Shown here piece after piece: positions 20,429 through 34,544 of a stretch of DNA of 64,000 nt. The stretch covers positions 82,601,839 to 82,665,838 of the forward strand of contig OX344761.1 in the NCBI GenBank assembly GCA_947034895.1, read 5' to 3'. The DNA is from Rhytidiadelphus loreus (Eukaryota > Streptophyta > Bryopsida > Hypnales > Hylocomiaceae). Within the stretch, counting starts at the first letter, position 1; every line of letters starts with the position of its first letter. The notes under the pieces were generated by a model. The model searched no databases and had not been told where the DNA came from. It was given only the letters and a program-made list of their open reading frames with translations. A program made the position numbers and the translations under genes.

Positions 20429-20865
20429 TTGGACGACGTCCTCGTCCCGTTGCGCCGAACTCTTGTCTTCGACGTCAGGACTTTAATCCATTTAGATTAT
20501 GTTTTAGGATTTGGAATGTCTAGAGAGTACTTTAGGACTATTACATTGTACGAATGCTTCTCTGTCTTTTTAAATATAAATTGTAGGGCATCCCCACATT
20601 CTTTATAGACATATACGTACCCACATTGCTTACTGCCCCCTCTAGCTTGCAAAATTTTAGATCGTCAACGAACCACCATTTCACCAACAACAGCGGGTGT
20701 CTATTTGCTATTCATGTCTCTTGTGAAGACCTTGCAGTGTATTCGGAGAAAGGCGGACCAATGCTCGTCAACTCCGGTGTGGATCCATTCTGGCGTTGTT
20801 ATCGTGCTGGCGCGTTCATGGTTGAACTTGCCGACTGTGTAGAGCAAAAAAGTAGGGACGCTCGC

Positions 20866-22275
20866 GGCCCATCTTCTGTCCGAACACGAATATTCATAGG
20901 GGATTCATGGCACAAGAATCCATAGCCTTGATCTTCGTAGGGTGTCACCTGCATTCAAGGAGCTCCTCGGCGCAAGGAAGGACCACGTTGTCATGCACAT
21001 TCTCCTCCTGTTGTTCTAAGGTACTTGGTAGCAGCAACGTCCATCCTCCGTCCTTCTCCCGGCATCCGGGGTTTCTGTGGGCATGTGCCAGATGCGGTCT
21101 ACTATTCTCGGGACGGTGGATCGGTGTGGGGAGGGTGTCCATCGAAGTATCTATTGACTGCTCATAACTCAAGCCGTCGAGTGCATGCGTGTCGTTGTAA
21201 ACCAACATGGCTCTCGCTGTGCACCGTGGTATTCGGACGACGGCACATCCGCTTGACGTCTTGAGTTATGAGCAGCCAATAGGTACTCCGATGGGCACTC
21301 TCTTCACACCAATCCACTTCCCGGGAAAAGTCGACCGTTTCTGGTTCCCACCCTCAGAAGCTCCGAATGCTAGGACGTGGACGGTGGATGGCCGTCGCTG
21401 CTACCAAGTACACTCGAACAACTTGGGGAGAATGTGTATCACAGCGCCGTCCTTCCTTGCGCCCAGGAGCTCCTTGAATGCAAGTGACGCCCTGTTCGCA
21501 AGGTGGGTCTTGGTGTGTTTCATGGGTGACCATGTGTCAACATCTTTCGAGGAGGAAGTTGACTCCCCTATGAACTTCTGTCCGGACATGAATATTCACG
21601 GGGGATTCATGGCACTGGAATCAATGGCCCTCTTCTTGGCAGGGCGTCACCGGCATACAAGGTGCTCACTGGCGCAAGGAAGGACGACGTTGTCATGCAG
21701 ATTTTCCTCCAGCTGTTCGAGTGTACCTGGTGGGAGCGAGCGCCATCCACCCTCCGTCTCCAAGCATCCGGGGTTTTTGTGGGCATGTGCTAGATGCGGT
21801 CTACTATTCTCGGGACGGTGGATCGGTGTGGTGAGGGTGTTGATCGGATTACCTATTCGCTGCTCATAACTCAAGCCGCCGAGTGGATGTGGGTCGTTCG
21901 TATTCAACTTGGCTCTCTACGTGCATTCTTGAATACGGACGACCCCACATCCGCTCGACGGCTTGAATTATGAGCAGCCAATAGGTATTACGATCAACGG
22001 CCTCATCACATCGGTGGACTTCCTGGGAAAAGTCGACCGTTTCTGGTTCCCACCTTCAAAAACTTCGGATGCTAGGACATGGACGGTGGATGGCCGTCGC
22101 TCCCACCAAGTACACTGAAACTGCTGGAGGAAAATTTGTATAACAACGCCGTCCTTCCTTACGCCAATGAGTTCCTTGTATGCCGGTGACACCCTGTTCG
22201 CGAGGTGGGTCCTGTTGTGTTTCAGCGATGACCATGTGTCAACCTCTTTCGAAGAGGAAGTTGACTTCCCCTGTG
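20866..22275. repeat. tandem pair of long inverted repeats (about 703-bp units)
   Basis: Unit 1 (about 20866-21568) and unit 2 (about 21569-22275) align at an offset of about 703 bp. For example GCATCCGGGGTTT at 21062 and 21766, and TATGAGCAGCCAATAGGTA at 21268 and 21970. Within each unit the first half is an inverted copy of the second: GCTCATAACTCAAGCCG on one arm faces TTGAGTTATGAGCAG on the other, with arms of about 290 bp and a loop of about 50 bp. All arms decode in part to related peptides (LSYEQPIGTPMGTLFTPIH and variants), so the ancestor was protein-coding. The open frame at 21207-21869 spans an arm of each unit and is a by-product. Confidence 0.75.
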
Positions 22276-23861
22276 AACGAGGATGGGTTGTGAGTGCTCT
22301 TGCTTGTATTCCTCACAGTCGACCGGTTCAACCATGATGTATTCAGCAAAGAGGCGACGCCGGAACTGGTCCATGGCGGAATTGACGAGCATTTGTCTGC
22401 AAATCTCCGAATGCGCTGTAAGACCTCACAAAGACATGATTGGCAAATAGGCGCTTGCTTTTGTTCATGAAGCTCAAGACCCTTCACTCGAAGTTGGCTG
22501 GAGGCGGTTTTGGAGGCACAATTGGAGAATGTGGAGTGAAGATCCAACCCTATGCGGTGGCGAATGAACACTGAAGTAGTGTGTCCCGGCGTGAACTTAG
22601 AATGTACTTAGTTAAGATTGTACCTTCCCCCGTTTTATAGTTTGTCCTGTAGCACATGGTCCCCAAAAGTTCGGCGTAAATAGTTTCTTCCCGGACTGTA
22701 CCTTTTCTTTCCGGACTGTACCTTTACTATACACGGCAACCGGTAGAAGAGAGAGCTAGGAATGTTGTAAACGGGGTTGGATCCCTATGCAAAATCCACT
22801 ATGACCCTATTCAATAAAGTGTGTCTTCTTTAAACAATGGCCGCGACTTCATTTGTGCCCCTGTTCTCTCCATGCATGCAAACGCATCCAGATCAGTGAA
22901 TTGGTTTCGTCTTCGCCACTTTGCCAATAACCCAAGTGGTGATGTTATGTGTCTTTGTGATCCACCACAAATCCTAACAGTCATCCACGCCTTGCACAAA
23001 TTATGGCGCTTAGAGATGTTTTGGAACTTCCATTGAGGTAGAACACTCTAAAAGCGCCCGTCTTCTTGAGCGGGCTCCTACAAAAAGGTACTAAATGGAT
23101 ATGATTTCGTCTTGAAATGGACCTTAACGACTTTTGCTTGAATCAAGGAAAAGGTGTTCTCTATTGCAGGAGTCCATCAACGGCCTGGGTATCCACAGTT
23201 TCCTTCCAAGGATCACAAATTGGTGAATACAACAGATTTCTTTGGAAATCCGTAACTAATTCAGAAATGCGTCTAAAACTTCGAATCCACTTGTGTTAGG
23301 TTCGGCCACTTTTTTTCTATCTCTGAGCGATTTTTAATCGTGAAAATCTATGAAAAAGGTGGAGCTGTCCTTCAATGGCCGGTTTCAGAGCATATTACCT
23401 GACCGTCTTGTTCTGAGGACGACGTGTTAGACCTTAGAACACGATGCTGGACATGTCCCATGATGGACATCTACGTCACATAGCGCCCATAAGGAGTTTG
23501 GCACGTACGTATGGGCTTGATTCTGACCCACATGCGGAGAAATCAACGGAAATACACGTATTTTTCTACCCCCACTCCCATCTCTAAACGCAATTTCGGC
23601 CCCCCGCCATCCCAAAAACCGCCAATATAATGGAATACCGCCATTTTAACGAAATTGACCTTAAAACTTCAAAAGGTATGGTAATTACGACTTTTTCTAT
23701 TGTGAGTCAACTTACAGGCTCTTCATATTTTACCAAATTGTCAAGCCGGGGATGGAAAATGCCAAAAGGAAGATCAATGTTGTTGCATTGGGGCATTTTT
23801 TTTAGTTGCTCTATTATTATGCCCTTAGTGTGCTAGTTCCCAATTGGACTAGAGTTGCTCT
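22276..23861. other. intergenic, possible coding relics
   Basis: Minus-strand frames at 22239-22571 (with CQSCLCEVLQRIRRFADKC) and 22811-22999 read like short pieces of an old gene, perhaps the rest of the source of the adjacent inverted repeats. I recognise no family. At 23631-23660 there is a single end (CCGCCATTTTAACGAAATTG) of the element family found complete at 26213-26392. Confidence 0.3.
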
Positions 23862-24166
23862 TAGAGCATGGCCACACTTACACACTCGGAGTTGACACTC
23901 TTCAAATATGGATGAAAAGTGTTATAGGCTCCTAAGAATATTTTCTTGACACTTAATCCTAGCATGTCAAGGAATGGCCGTTGAAAATACTATACATCCT
24001 AAATTTAGTTGCTTTATCTTTTATTCTACTTGATGAGTGGTCACTCAATTATTTATGGGTTGTATTTGGTGAGTAAAAATGAGGGACAAGGAAATTGAGG
24101 ACTCCTCATAATTAGATGGAAAATTTGAGTGTGCCAAGTTTGACGAATAAGGGTGTGAATGCTCTA
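23862..24166. mobile_element. possible small inverted-repeat element
   Basis: The left end TAGAGCATGGCCACAC and the right end (reverse complement TAGAGCATTCACACCC) share the first eight bases and part of the next eight. The target duplication is unclear. Non-coding. Confidence 0.3.
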
Positions 24167-24593
24167 TAGTATGGTATAGTATGCTCTATAGTATACCCTA
24201 TAATGCCATTGCATACACTAAATGTCTAATGGATGATACAAAATCTTTCTATGTAAGATAGAAGTGAAAATTTTCATCCTTAGATTTTGATGCAAAAAGA
24301 AAAGGTCTTACATATTAATTTGACACTCCAATGAGTGTTTTTGTTTATTTTAAGTAGATGACTCATACTATAGCAAAAACGATCATTTCCATGGTAACCA
24401 ATATAATCTTATAGGGTTAATGCAATACTAAAGAGTTGATATGAAAAATTTCAATACTTGTCTCCACATGGTGACCAGATAGAATGGGAAGCTACAACAT
24501 TCAACTTTGAGATGGATGAAAGGAGAAGGCAAAATTATATACCCAAAAAATTATAAACAAATGAAAAGTTGTAAATGTTATGTTTTCAATTAC

Positions 24594-24966
24594 ATTAGAG
24601 AAAATATGAGGCCTCCAAAGGGCTGCCTCGTGGTGATAATCAAGCTATTTCGAGCTTGGACTGTCACCCTAAAAAGTGCCACATCTTTGGTGTCATCCAA
24701 GGTGAATATCTCAAAATCTGCTAGGTTTTGCGATTTAAAAAAAAAAAAAAAAAATTTAAAATTTATTTCAACTTGAATTTATTTATTTATTTATATTTTT
24801 TAATCAATTTTTTATTCATTAATTTTGATTTTTGCATTGCTGCCACTGTAGATTCAGGTGGGTGGAAATAGGGGGAAAACAATTTTTTTTGCAAAAAGAA
24901 TCCAAATTTCAGGGTCCTTTAAGGGCTGCTGGAGCAGCCCTCTAGAGGCCTCATATTTTCTCTAAT
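24594..24966. mobile_element. small element with 33-bp inverted ends (373 bp)
   Basis: The left end ATTAGAGAAAATATGAGG then CCTCCAAAGGGCTGC and the inverted right end agree at 31 of 33 positions. The interior is AT-rich with an A-run at 24738-24754 and no coding frame. I could not identify a clear target duplication, so the superfamily is open. Confidence 0.65.
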
Positions 24967-26212
24967 GGTAGAAATATGATTATGAATGTTCTATCTTCAA
25001 TGTTCCATTTTCAATTGGTTAGGGATACTTTTTGAACCCATGTTTTGTGTGCCATTTAAATACACAAGAATCTCTTTGGAGATACAATATGGCCCATTTA
25101 AAAAACCATGCCATATGATTTGATCACTGCACCATCTACGAACTAAAATAGAAGCCTACTAGCTTTCACTTTCAAAAATTATAATTAAATGTTCAACATT
25201 CCAAAAATTATGCAACTTCTTGCATTCATTATAGATTTCATTCTTCTTTGCTTCAAAATTCATTGAAGATTCATCCATTGCATCAACCAACCCCAATTTT
25301 GTATCACTTGGTAAAAAGCCACTTCTTGGACTTGTTACTAAAGTATGAAGTCACCTTCGTCAAAAATAATTAAATTTTTTGAATTTGAATGATTTTCAAA
25401 ATTAATAAGATACTTTGCTCATTGAAGGAAAATTAAACACAAAGAAAGTCAAAATGTTGGAAAAAATACATGTACAACTTGATCCCAAGACATGTTTACT
25501 AAATAACATGAAATCCAAATTCACTCCTCTAGCTTTACAACAAAATAGGGACACTATGAAAAGTAATGAGTTTATTTGATCCCTAGAGTCCCATTCCAAG
25601 ACCAATTTTTTCATTTTTTATGAAGTGCCAAAGTGATGATATAAAATGTTATAGTGTTGCTCCAAATTTCAACATTCATCCACATATTGGATAGAAAAAA
25701 CCACATTAGCATATATCACATATCTGTAATTCTAATATTTTCATCTACAATTTTCAGCCAAGATTTTCTTAAATTTGAAGTTTTTTGGCAAAAACGTTCA
25801 TAGTTTGTCATCATTTGTTAGCCAAATTATTTTTTTCTAGTGGGCAATCTAGCACTATAAAGCCCCCCCCCAAAAAAAAACTTACTCCGCACCTCTCATT
25901 GATTGCTTTTGAAAAGTTGTGATGATTTTGAGTCATGGAAATATTCTTTCCAAGTCCTTTTTCAAAGTGTTGGAGAATGAAAAGTGACACAATTGGGTGT
26001 TGCCTCCTTTTTACAGTACAAGTGGCCATCTGCAGAGTTTTGTGATGATGTCAATTCCGGAACTCCCTAGTAGCTTGACCTGAACTTTCTTTGCTCTTGG
26101 TTTCAAAACGACTAATCTGCTACCCTTGTGACTTCCAACAGAACTTAAAATAATGTGCAACAATCAATTAAAGAAGTTTGCTTTCCGGCATATGAGACGC
26201 AATTGCAAGAAT
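24967..26212. other. AT-rich intergenic DNA
   Basis: I see no gene. A C9A9 run lies at about 25862-25880. Short open frames (25402-25614, 25811-26029) lack domains. Confidence 0.45.
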
Positions 26213-26392
26213 AACGGAAATTTCGTTAAAATGGCAATAGTCCACAAACTGACAAACTTGGTACTTTATGGTTTAGACCATATGGTCTGAAATGTAAACC
26301 AGTCCTAGAATTTAGACCATGTGGTCTGAAATCTCTAGAAAATGGATGGAAAAATGGCGGAAAAATATTGCCATTTTAACGAAATATCCGTT
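26213..26392. mobile_element. 180-bp element with 27-bp inverted ends
   Basis: The left end AACGGAAATTTCGTTAAAAT then GGCAATA faces its near-exact inverse at 26366-26392. GAAT flanks both sides (26209-26212 and 26393-26396), a possible target duplication. The interior has two copies of a GACCATRTGGTCTGAAAT segment. Related single ends are at about 23631 and 35208. Confidence 0.65.
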
Positions 26393-27294
26393 GAATATCC
26401 TTGGGACTGTAAGCGAACTACACCTAAAATCGCACAAATATTAAGCAATTCAGCATGGTTTCCATTATTATATTGGAATTTTTTTTGTGGAGTCACGTTG
26501 GTGGTGAAAAAGGGGATTCTATATTCTCTTAAAATGCATTTTTTGAACACCGTATGAATAAACTACGAATTTTCAAAGTGCTGAAAGTAGGTGTAAGTTC
26601 CTAAAAGCGATCACAGAGAGTCTCATGAATAGAGGAAGTACATTTTAGGCACGAATCTCTAATCTGTGTGCGATTTTAGGTGTATTTACTTTATATATTC
26701 AGTAAGTCATCGCTGTAGCCACACGTGCGTGTGGAAGTCATACAGTCAAGCCCGAGGCTTTTGATGAACAATCCGCACTTCGTGATCGAAATTAATGGTA
26801 TGGCGAGTCACGGAACCGACAGAAGCTCCTTATCCTCTTTAGCCATATCCATACCGACCGTCCGTGTGAATTTCAGTAGAAATTGTTGTATGTGTTGACT
26901 AGGGTGACTCACTCTTCGAATGCTCATGAATCGATTCATGCACACCGATCAAATCGATCCTGGAAAAACAAAACGAAACGAAAAAAGAGAAGTAGAGATT
27001 TATTTGGATTTGAAGTGGTGCAATCTGGCCCCATGGTGCAAAAAACAACGAGAACGTACAGGAATCCTGTTCTAATCGATCCGTTTCAAAACTTTGCAGC
27101 AAACCTGCAAGTGTGTTCGATCACTAGCAGTCGGTGAAGAGAACCCAACCGTGTTCAACACCTCAAAAACATTTCCAACTAGCTTATTGATCGATGGTGT
27201 CAGATCTAGACGGTTACAGTGTGAGTCAGAGCTCGACACAAGCAAGCAACTTTGCAATTTCATGAGCTAGGGCGGGTGCAATTCAAAGTCCGCT
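26393..27294. other. intergenic region 3' of the chitinase gene
   Basis: It contains the 3' flank of the minus-strand chitinase gene at its right end. The small frames at 26883-27137 and 27072-27263 have no recognisable product. No repeat noted. Confidence 0.4.
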
Positions 27295-28143
27295 TCAGCA
27301 ACGTAGGTCCGACCCGGGGTCGACTTGGAGCGTCCCGCAGAACCCCACGTAAGCATTGACTCGATTCTCCACGCGTTGGTCGAATCCATGTCCGCACTCT
27401 ATGCTATTGATAATCCGATTGGTACTCGCAAAACTGGATCGCAGAATGGCATCATGGCATCCACTCGTCATCCAGAACCACAGCGCCGTCTTGAACGACG
27501 TCCCTCCATTCTGCGCCACTTGATCAGGATCCGCAAGCAGATTCAAGCTCAACGCATCCCCACACGCCCCGTAGTTGTAGTTCCATGAGAGCTGAAGGGG
27601 CCCCCGGCCGTAGTAACTCTGTCCTGCTGCACAGGGGTACTGCGTATTATCCGCTTGGCAGTAATTGCTTGAGGGGTTGATCTCGTTGATGTACTGCAGC
27701 CCGCCGGACTCTTGCTGCACGTTCCCGAAGAAGGCTGCGATCTCCCGTTTCTGGTCGTCGGTGCTGCCAGAGGTTCCGAACGCGGAATAAGCCGAAGTGG
27801 CGTCAGAGAACGCTTGGAATGTGTAGAAGCTGTTGCGGTTGGGGAACCAGCTGTTGAAAACGGACTCGGTGAAGAAGCTCGACCAGCCGGCGCCTCCAGG
27901 GGAAGATGGCGCGGTAGGGGCTGGGGTGCCGGTACAAGGGCCGTTCACACAACCCAATCCACAGTAGGCACTACTCGTGCCGCAGAAGCCATACTGGCTA
28001 CAGCAATCGGTAGTGACAGAGCATGGCGAAGAGGCTGAACACGACCCGTCTTGAGCTGCAACTTCTGCTGCTGCAAAAAGGGCTACAACAACAACAAGCA
28101 GCAGCAGCGGGAGACTCGCTTGCACAGGGCGAGCCATTGCCAC
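27295..28143 (-). CDS. class IV-type chitinase, CBM18 plus GH19
   Basis: Secreted endochitinase, hydrolysing beta-1,4 linkages of chitin; the family acts in defence and in wall or symbiosis signalling. The single-exon frame of 282 codons starts at 28143 with a signal peptide (about 1-30, LPLLLLVVVVALFAA). A chitin-binding hevein-type domain follows (about 34-70, with CCSQYGFCG), then a short T/P/S hinge and a GH19 domain (about 88-282, with SYYGRGPLQLSWNYNYG and a final C-terminal C). The length and the small GH19 domain fit class IV. The first catalytic glutamate is E145 in NVQQESGG, where most relatives have HETG; the second is E154 in YINEI. The glutamates are kept, but the histidine is replaced by glutamine. 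Many plant class IV genes have one intron; none is needed here. Confidence 0.93.
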   Translation of the reverse strand: MAMARPVQASLPLLLLVVVVALFAAAEVAAQDGSCSASSPCSVTTDCCSQYGFCGTSSAYCGLGCVNGPCTGTPAPTAPSSPGGAGWSSFFTESVFNSWFPNRNSFYTFQAFSDATSAYSAFGTSGSTDDQKREIAAFFGNVQQESGGLQYINEINPSSNYCQADNTQYPCAAGQSYYGRGPLQLSWNYNYGACGDALSLNLLADPDQVAQNGGTSFKTALWFWMTSGCHDAILRSSFASTNRIINSIECGHGFDQRVENRVNAYVGFCGTLQVDPGSDLRC

Positions 28144-29832
28144 AGAGCAGAGAAACGAGAAACCCTGAACCCTAAACCTCGTGGTGCAATTGAATACGGA
28201 ATTCTAACGCTGGAGTTTGTTAGAATTGCATCAGGTGGCAGCTGTGGGCTGTGAAGAGAAGAGAGGGTGAAGGGGGTTTACATGGGGAGGGATACAGACA
28301 GTGCTGCATGTCTGTATCAGCAATCTGTCGAGTGTATTTCGTGGAAGGGGTGGAACCTGAGAGTCTCAGGACCCACTGGTCACGTAAGTCGAACCTGACG
28401 GAAACGTGGGTTGGTCACTTGGTCATGTTAGCCAGGAAAATCGGACCTGATGTGGCAATAAATGGAAGCGAGGTTGACAAGTCTGCAGACAAAATGGGAT
28501 TTTTTTAAGCACTCTTATTGAATCTTGTCGTGCCACGGCCACGCTCACAGACTTTGCAGGACGGAGTAGCGGTACGAAAGCAAAATGGATTGACTAATTA
28601 GAGTACGGATTTGCTAATTGAAGAGTGAAAACACTGTTACCTTACCATATAAACCGTAATTGACAAGGTTCTAGATTGTCAGTGGAGTTGGTATGATTCT
28701 AGAGTTGGGAACTGGGATCCCTTTAACCCTCTTAGTTTATTTGAGTGCGACTGCTTGGAAGCCGGTACAACTCCAAAAATATTCCGAACACTGTTCCAGC
28801 CCAATCCGCCAACCCTGCCTCATCCATCGGTTTACTCGGTTGTGCACTGGAAGCAGTGAGACGATCACTGGATTACTGATATGAATATCTAGTTTTGGGA
28901 GAACGACAGGAACACATGTGATGAGTCTTCGCTGTCGGAAACTTGAAGATGAACTCTTACCATTCACAACGCATGACGACGAGTTTTCCAGCGTTGAGCG
29001 ACCTGCTTGAGGAAGAAGCGATGTGATAATGACAAGGTTTGCTATGAAAACTACAACGAACACTCCAATTCTTGCTATTCAAGTGCGATGAAGACGTTGC
29101 AAACTCGATTAGCGAGAGTCTACCCTAGCGGAAAATTTGCAGGGATTAAGAGGACCTTTTTACAGAGAATCCACAGATTGTCTATTTCATGCGCGCCTTG
29201 GCAAACAGGCCTACCGGCGTCTGTTGAATGACTTGCAAGGCTCCTTGTGAATTGTTCACCTGAACCAACGATGCAACGATGGATAATTTCTAATGGCCAA
29301 TCCAGAAGGCCCAGAACTAGTTCAAGAGATGTCTACTAGCTAGAGAGACAACTAACTTTCACGGTTGTCTGAGAAGATGAAGTTGCGCACAGTTTGATAG
29401 CAAAGCATTGATCTACTTCAGCTGAAGCTAGAGACCCCACAAAAGCAGAGAAGCTCAAGAATTTGAACAAATTTTGATTGGAATGCAAAGTTTCACATGG
29501 ATTGCACTCTATGACTTGCAAAGACTCCTCCAAATGCAACCAGCATTAGATTCGGAAGCTGAATGATGCATAATTCATCTTACAAAGAGTGTATACCATC
29601 AAAGATCACAATTTATTTAAATCATCTTTGACTACAAAATTGTAGAAATCGCACATTTTTTCACAAAAACGTTTGAATTTTTTCACACTAACAAATATCG
29701 TGTGGTTTTGTGTAGTAAAAATATAAAATTTATACAAGCCTATAATAACTAAAAAAAAAGACATATAATTGCACTTTGTAATGGTATTCGACTAGATGGC
29801 TATTAATAGAACCTATAAACAGATTATTATGA
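28144..29832. other. chitinase upstream region and intergenic DNA
   Basis: The first few hundred bases are presumably the chitinase 5' leader and promoter (minus strand). The rest has short frames (28693-28884, 28737-29063, 29336-29539) without domains. I see no further gene before the GH1 stop codon at 29833. Confidence 0.4.
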
Positions 29833-33395
<3,563 letters not shown>

Positions 33396-33901
33396 CTTGA
33401 CAAAGCCTTGAAAAAAAATTCTGGACTGTCTACCGGCAAGTCAGCTGCACAATTGTCACACACACGAAGAGAGAATAATCAATAATAATCATGTCCTGAA
33501 ATGTATATAGTTGTATTTATATGTAATAAGAATTGCAAGGGTGTATTTTTAGAAAAGTAAAATGTGTTGACAAATCAGGTTTCTTCTATTTTTAGTGCTT
33601 TTGGATAATACTGAGCTCTAATTTTAGAAATTGGGATAAAACTTGCTTCTTATTTTGAGGGCATGTGTTCTAGATGAATTTGGGATTCGAAAAGTAAAGG
33701 CTCATGGACATCACTCTCATCTGAGCCCAAAAGTCAAATGTTGTTGGGTAACTTGCAAAAGGATTTTGAGACCATCATGAACAAAGAGTGTGTTGAGGTA
33801 GACTTTCGACTGACCACGTCACACGCCTTTGTGTGTATGTGGGGTACTTTGTGTACGTGACTGCCCTTGGTGACTGTACCTACTAAAGCGTTCAAAATTC
33901 A

Positions 33902-34131
33902 CCCTTAAAGGACGGACTGGTGATCGTGGAAATCATCCATGTATCGTGTGAATCATTGGTTCAACTGAAAAAAATCCAAAAGTACTCATTGGAAATCAAA
34001 CTACTGTAGAAGATCTCCCCTTTTCACACAAAATTTGGAGGATGAATAGTTGTACTTTTGTCCCCACAGAGACATAGAAGGATTCTTTGTCATTCATTGG
34101 CCAAAAAAAACCCTGCAACATTGTTTATGAG
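33902..34131. mobile_element. 230-bp TTAA-type small element
   Basis: It starts CCCTTAAAGGACGG and ends TTGTTTATGAG followed by TTAA (34132-34135); the left flank is TTCA. The same element, disrupted, lies at 37104-39527, which confirms both boundaries. It sits about 500 bp upstream of the GH1 start codon. Confidence 0.6.
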
Positions 34132-34239
34132 TTAAAAATCTAAAGTGCTTTTCACTGAGTATTAATGTCCGTCGATCAGAGTATGCACATTTCATGAATT
34201 CACTTCTTAGTGACTATTATCACCCTAAGTTGTGATTAC

Positions 34240-34544
34240 TACACTAAAAATGATATTTAGTGTTAGCAACACTATTTACGAACCTTGACACTAAATATCA
34301 TTAACTCTACTAAAGTAAGTAACATTAAATCTAATTTTTAACACTAAATGTACTCTATGGTAAATCTGAAATTTGTACTCTAGCAAATTTGAAATTTGAA
34401 ATTTGATAAATCTAAATGTATTCTATGGTACGCATTGAAGTCTAATATTACACTAATTCCCACAAAGTTCAGATTTTGTGTTGTGTGGAGTAGGGTGGTA
34501 AGTACACTAAATGTAATCCAACACTAAAGATCATTTTTAGTGTA
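34240..34544. mobile_element. small element with CACTAAAAATGAT-type ends (305 bp)
   Basis: TACACTAAAAATGATATTTA at the left is inverted at the right as AGATCATTTTTAGTGTA. Internal pieces repeat the theme (AACACTAAATG, GACACTAAATATCAT). Ends of TA plus CACTA could fit a TA-target mariner-type or a CACTA-type element; I cannot decide. Confidence 0.55.

Noticed and set aside
21207..21869. 220-codon frame as an intact gene
   Set aside because: It runs across one arm of each of two inverted repeats; the matching minus-strand frames show it is duplicated relic sequence, not one protein.
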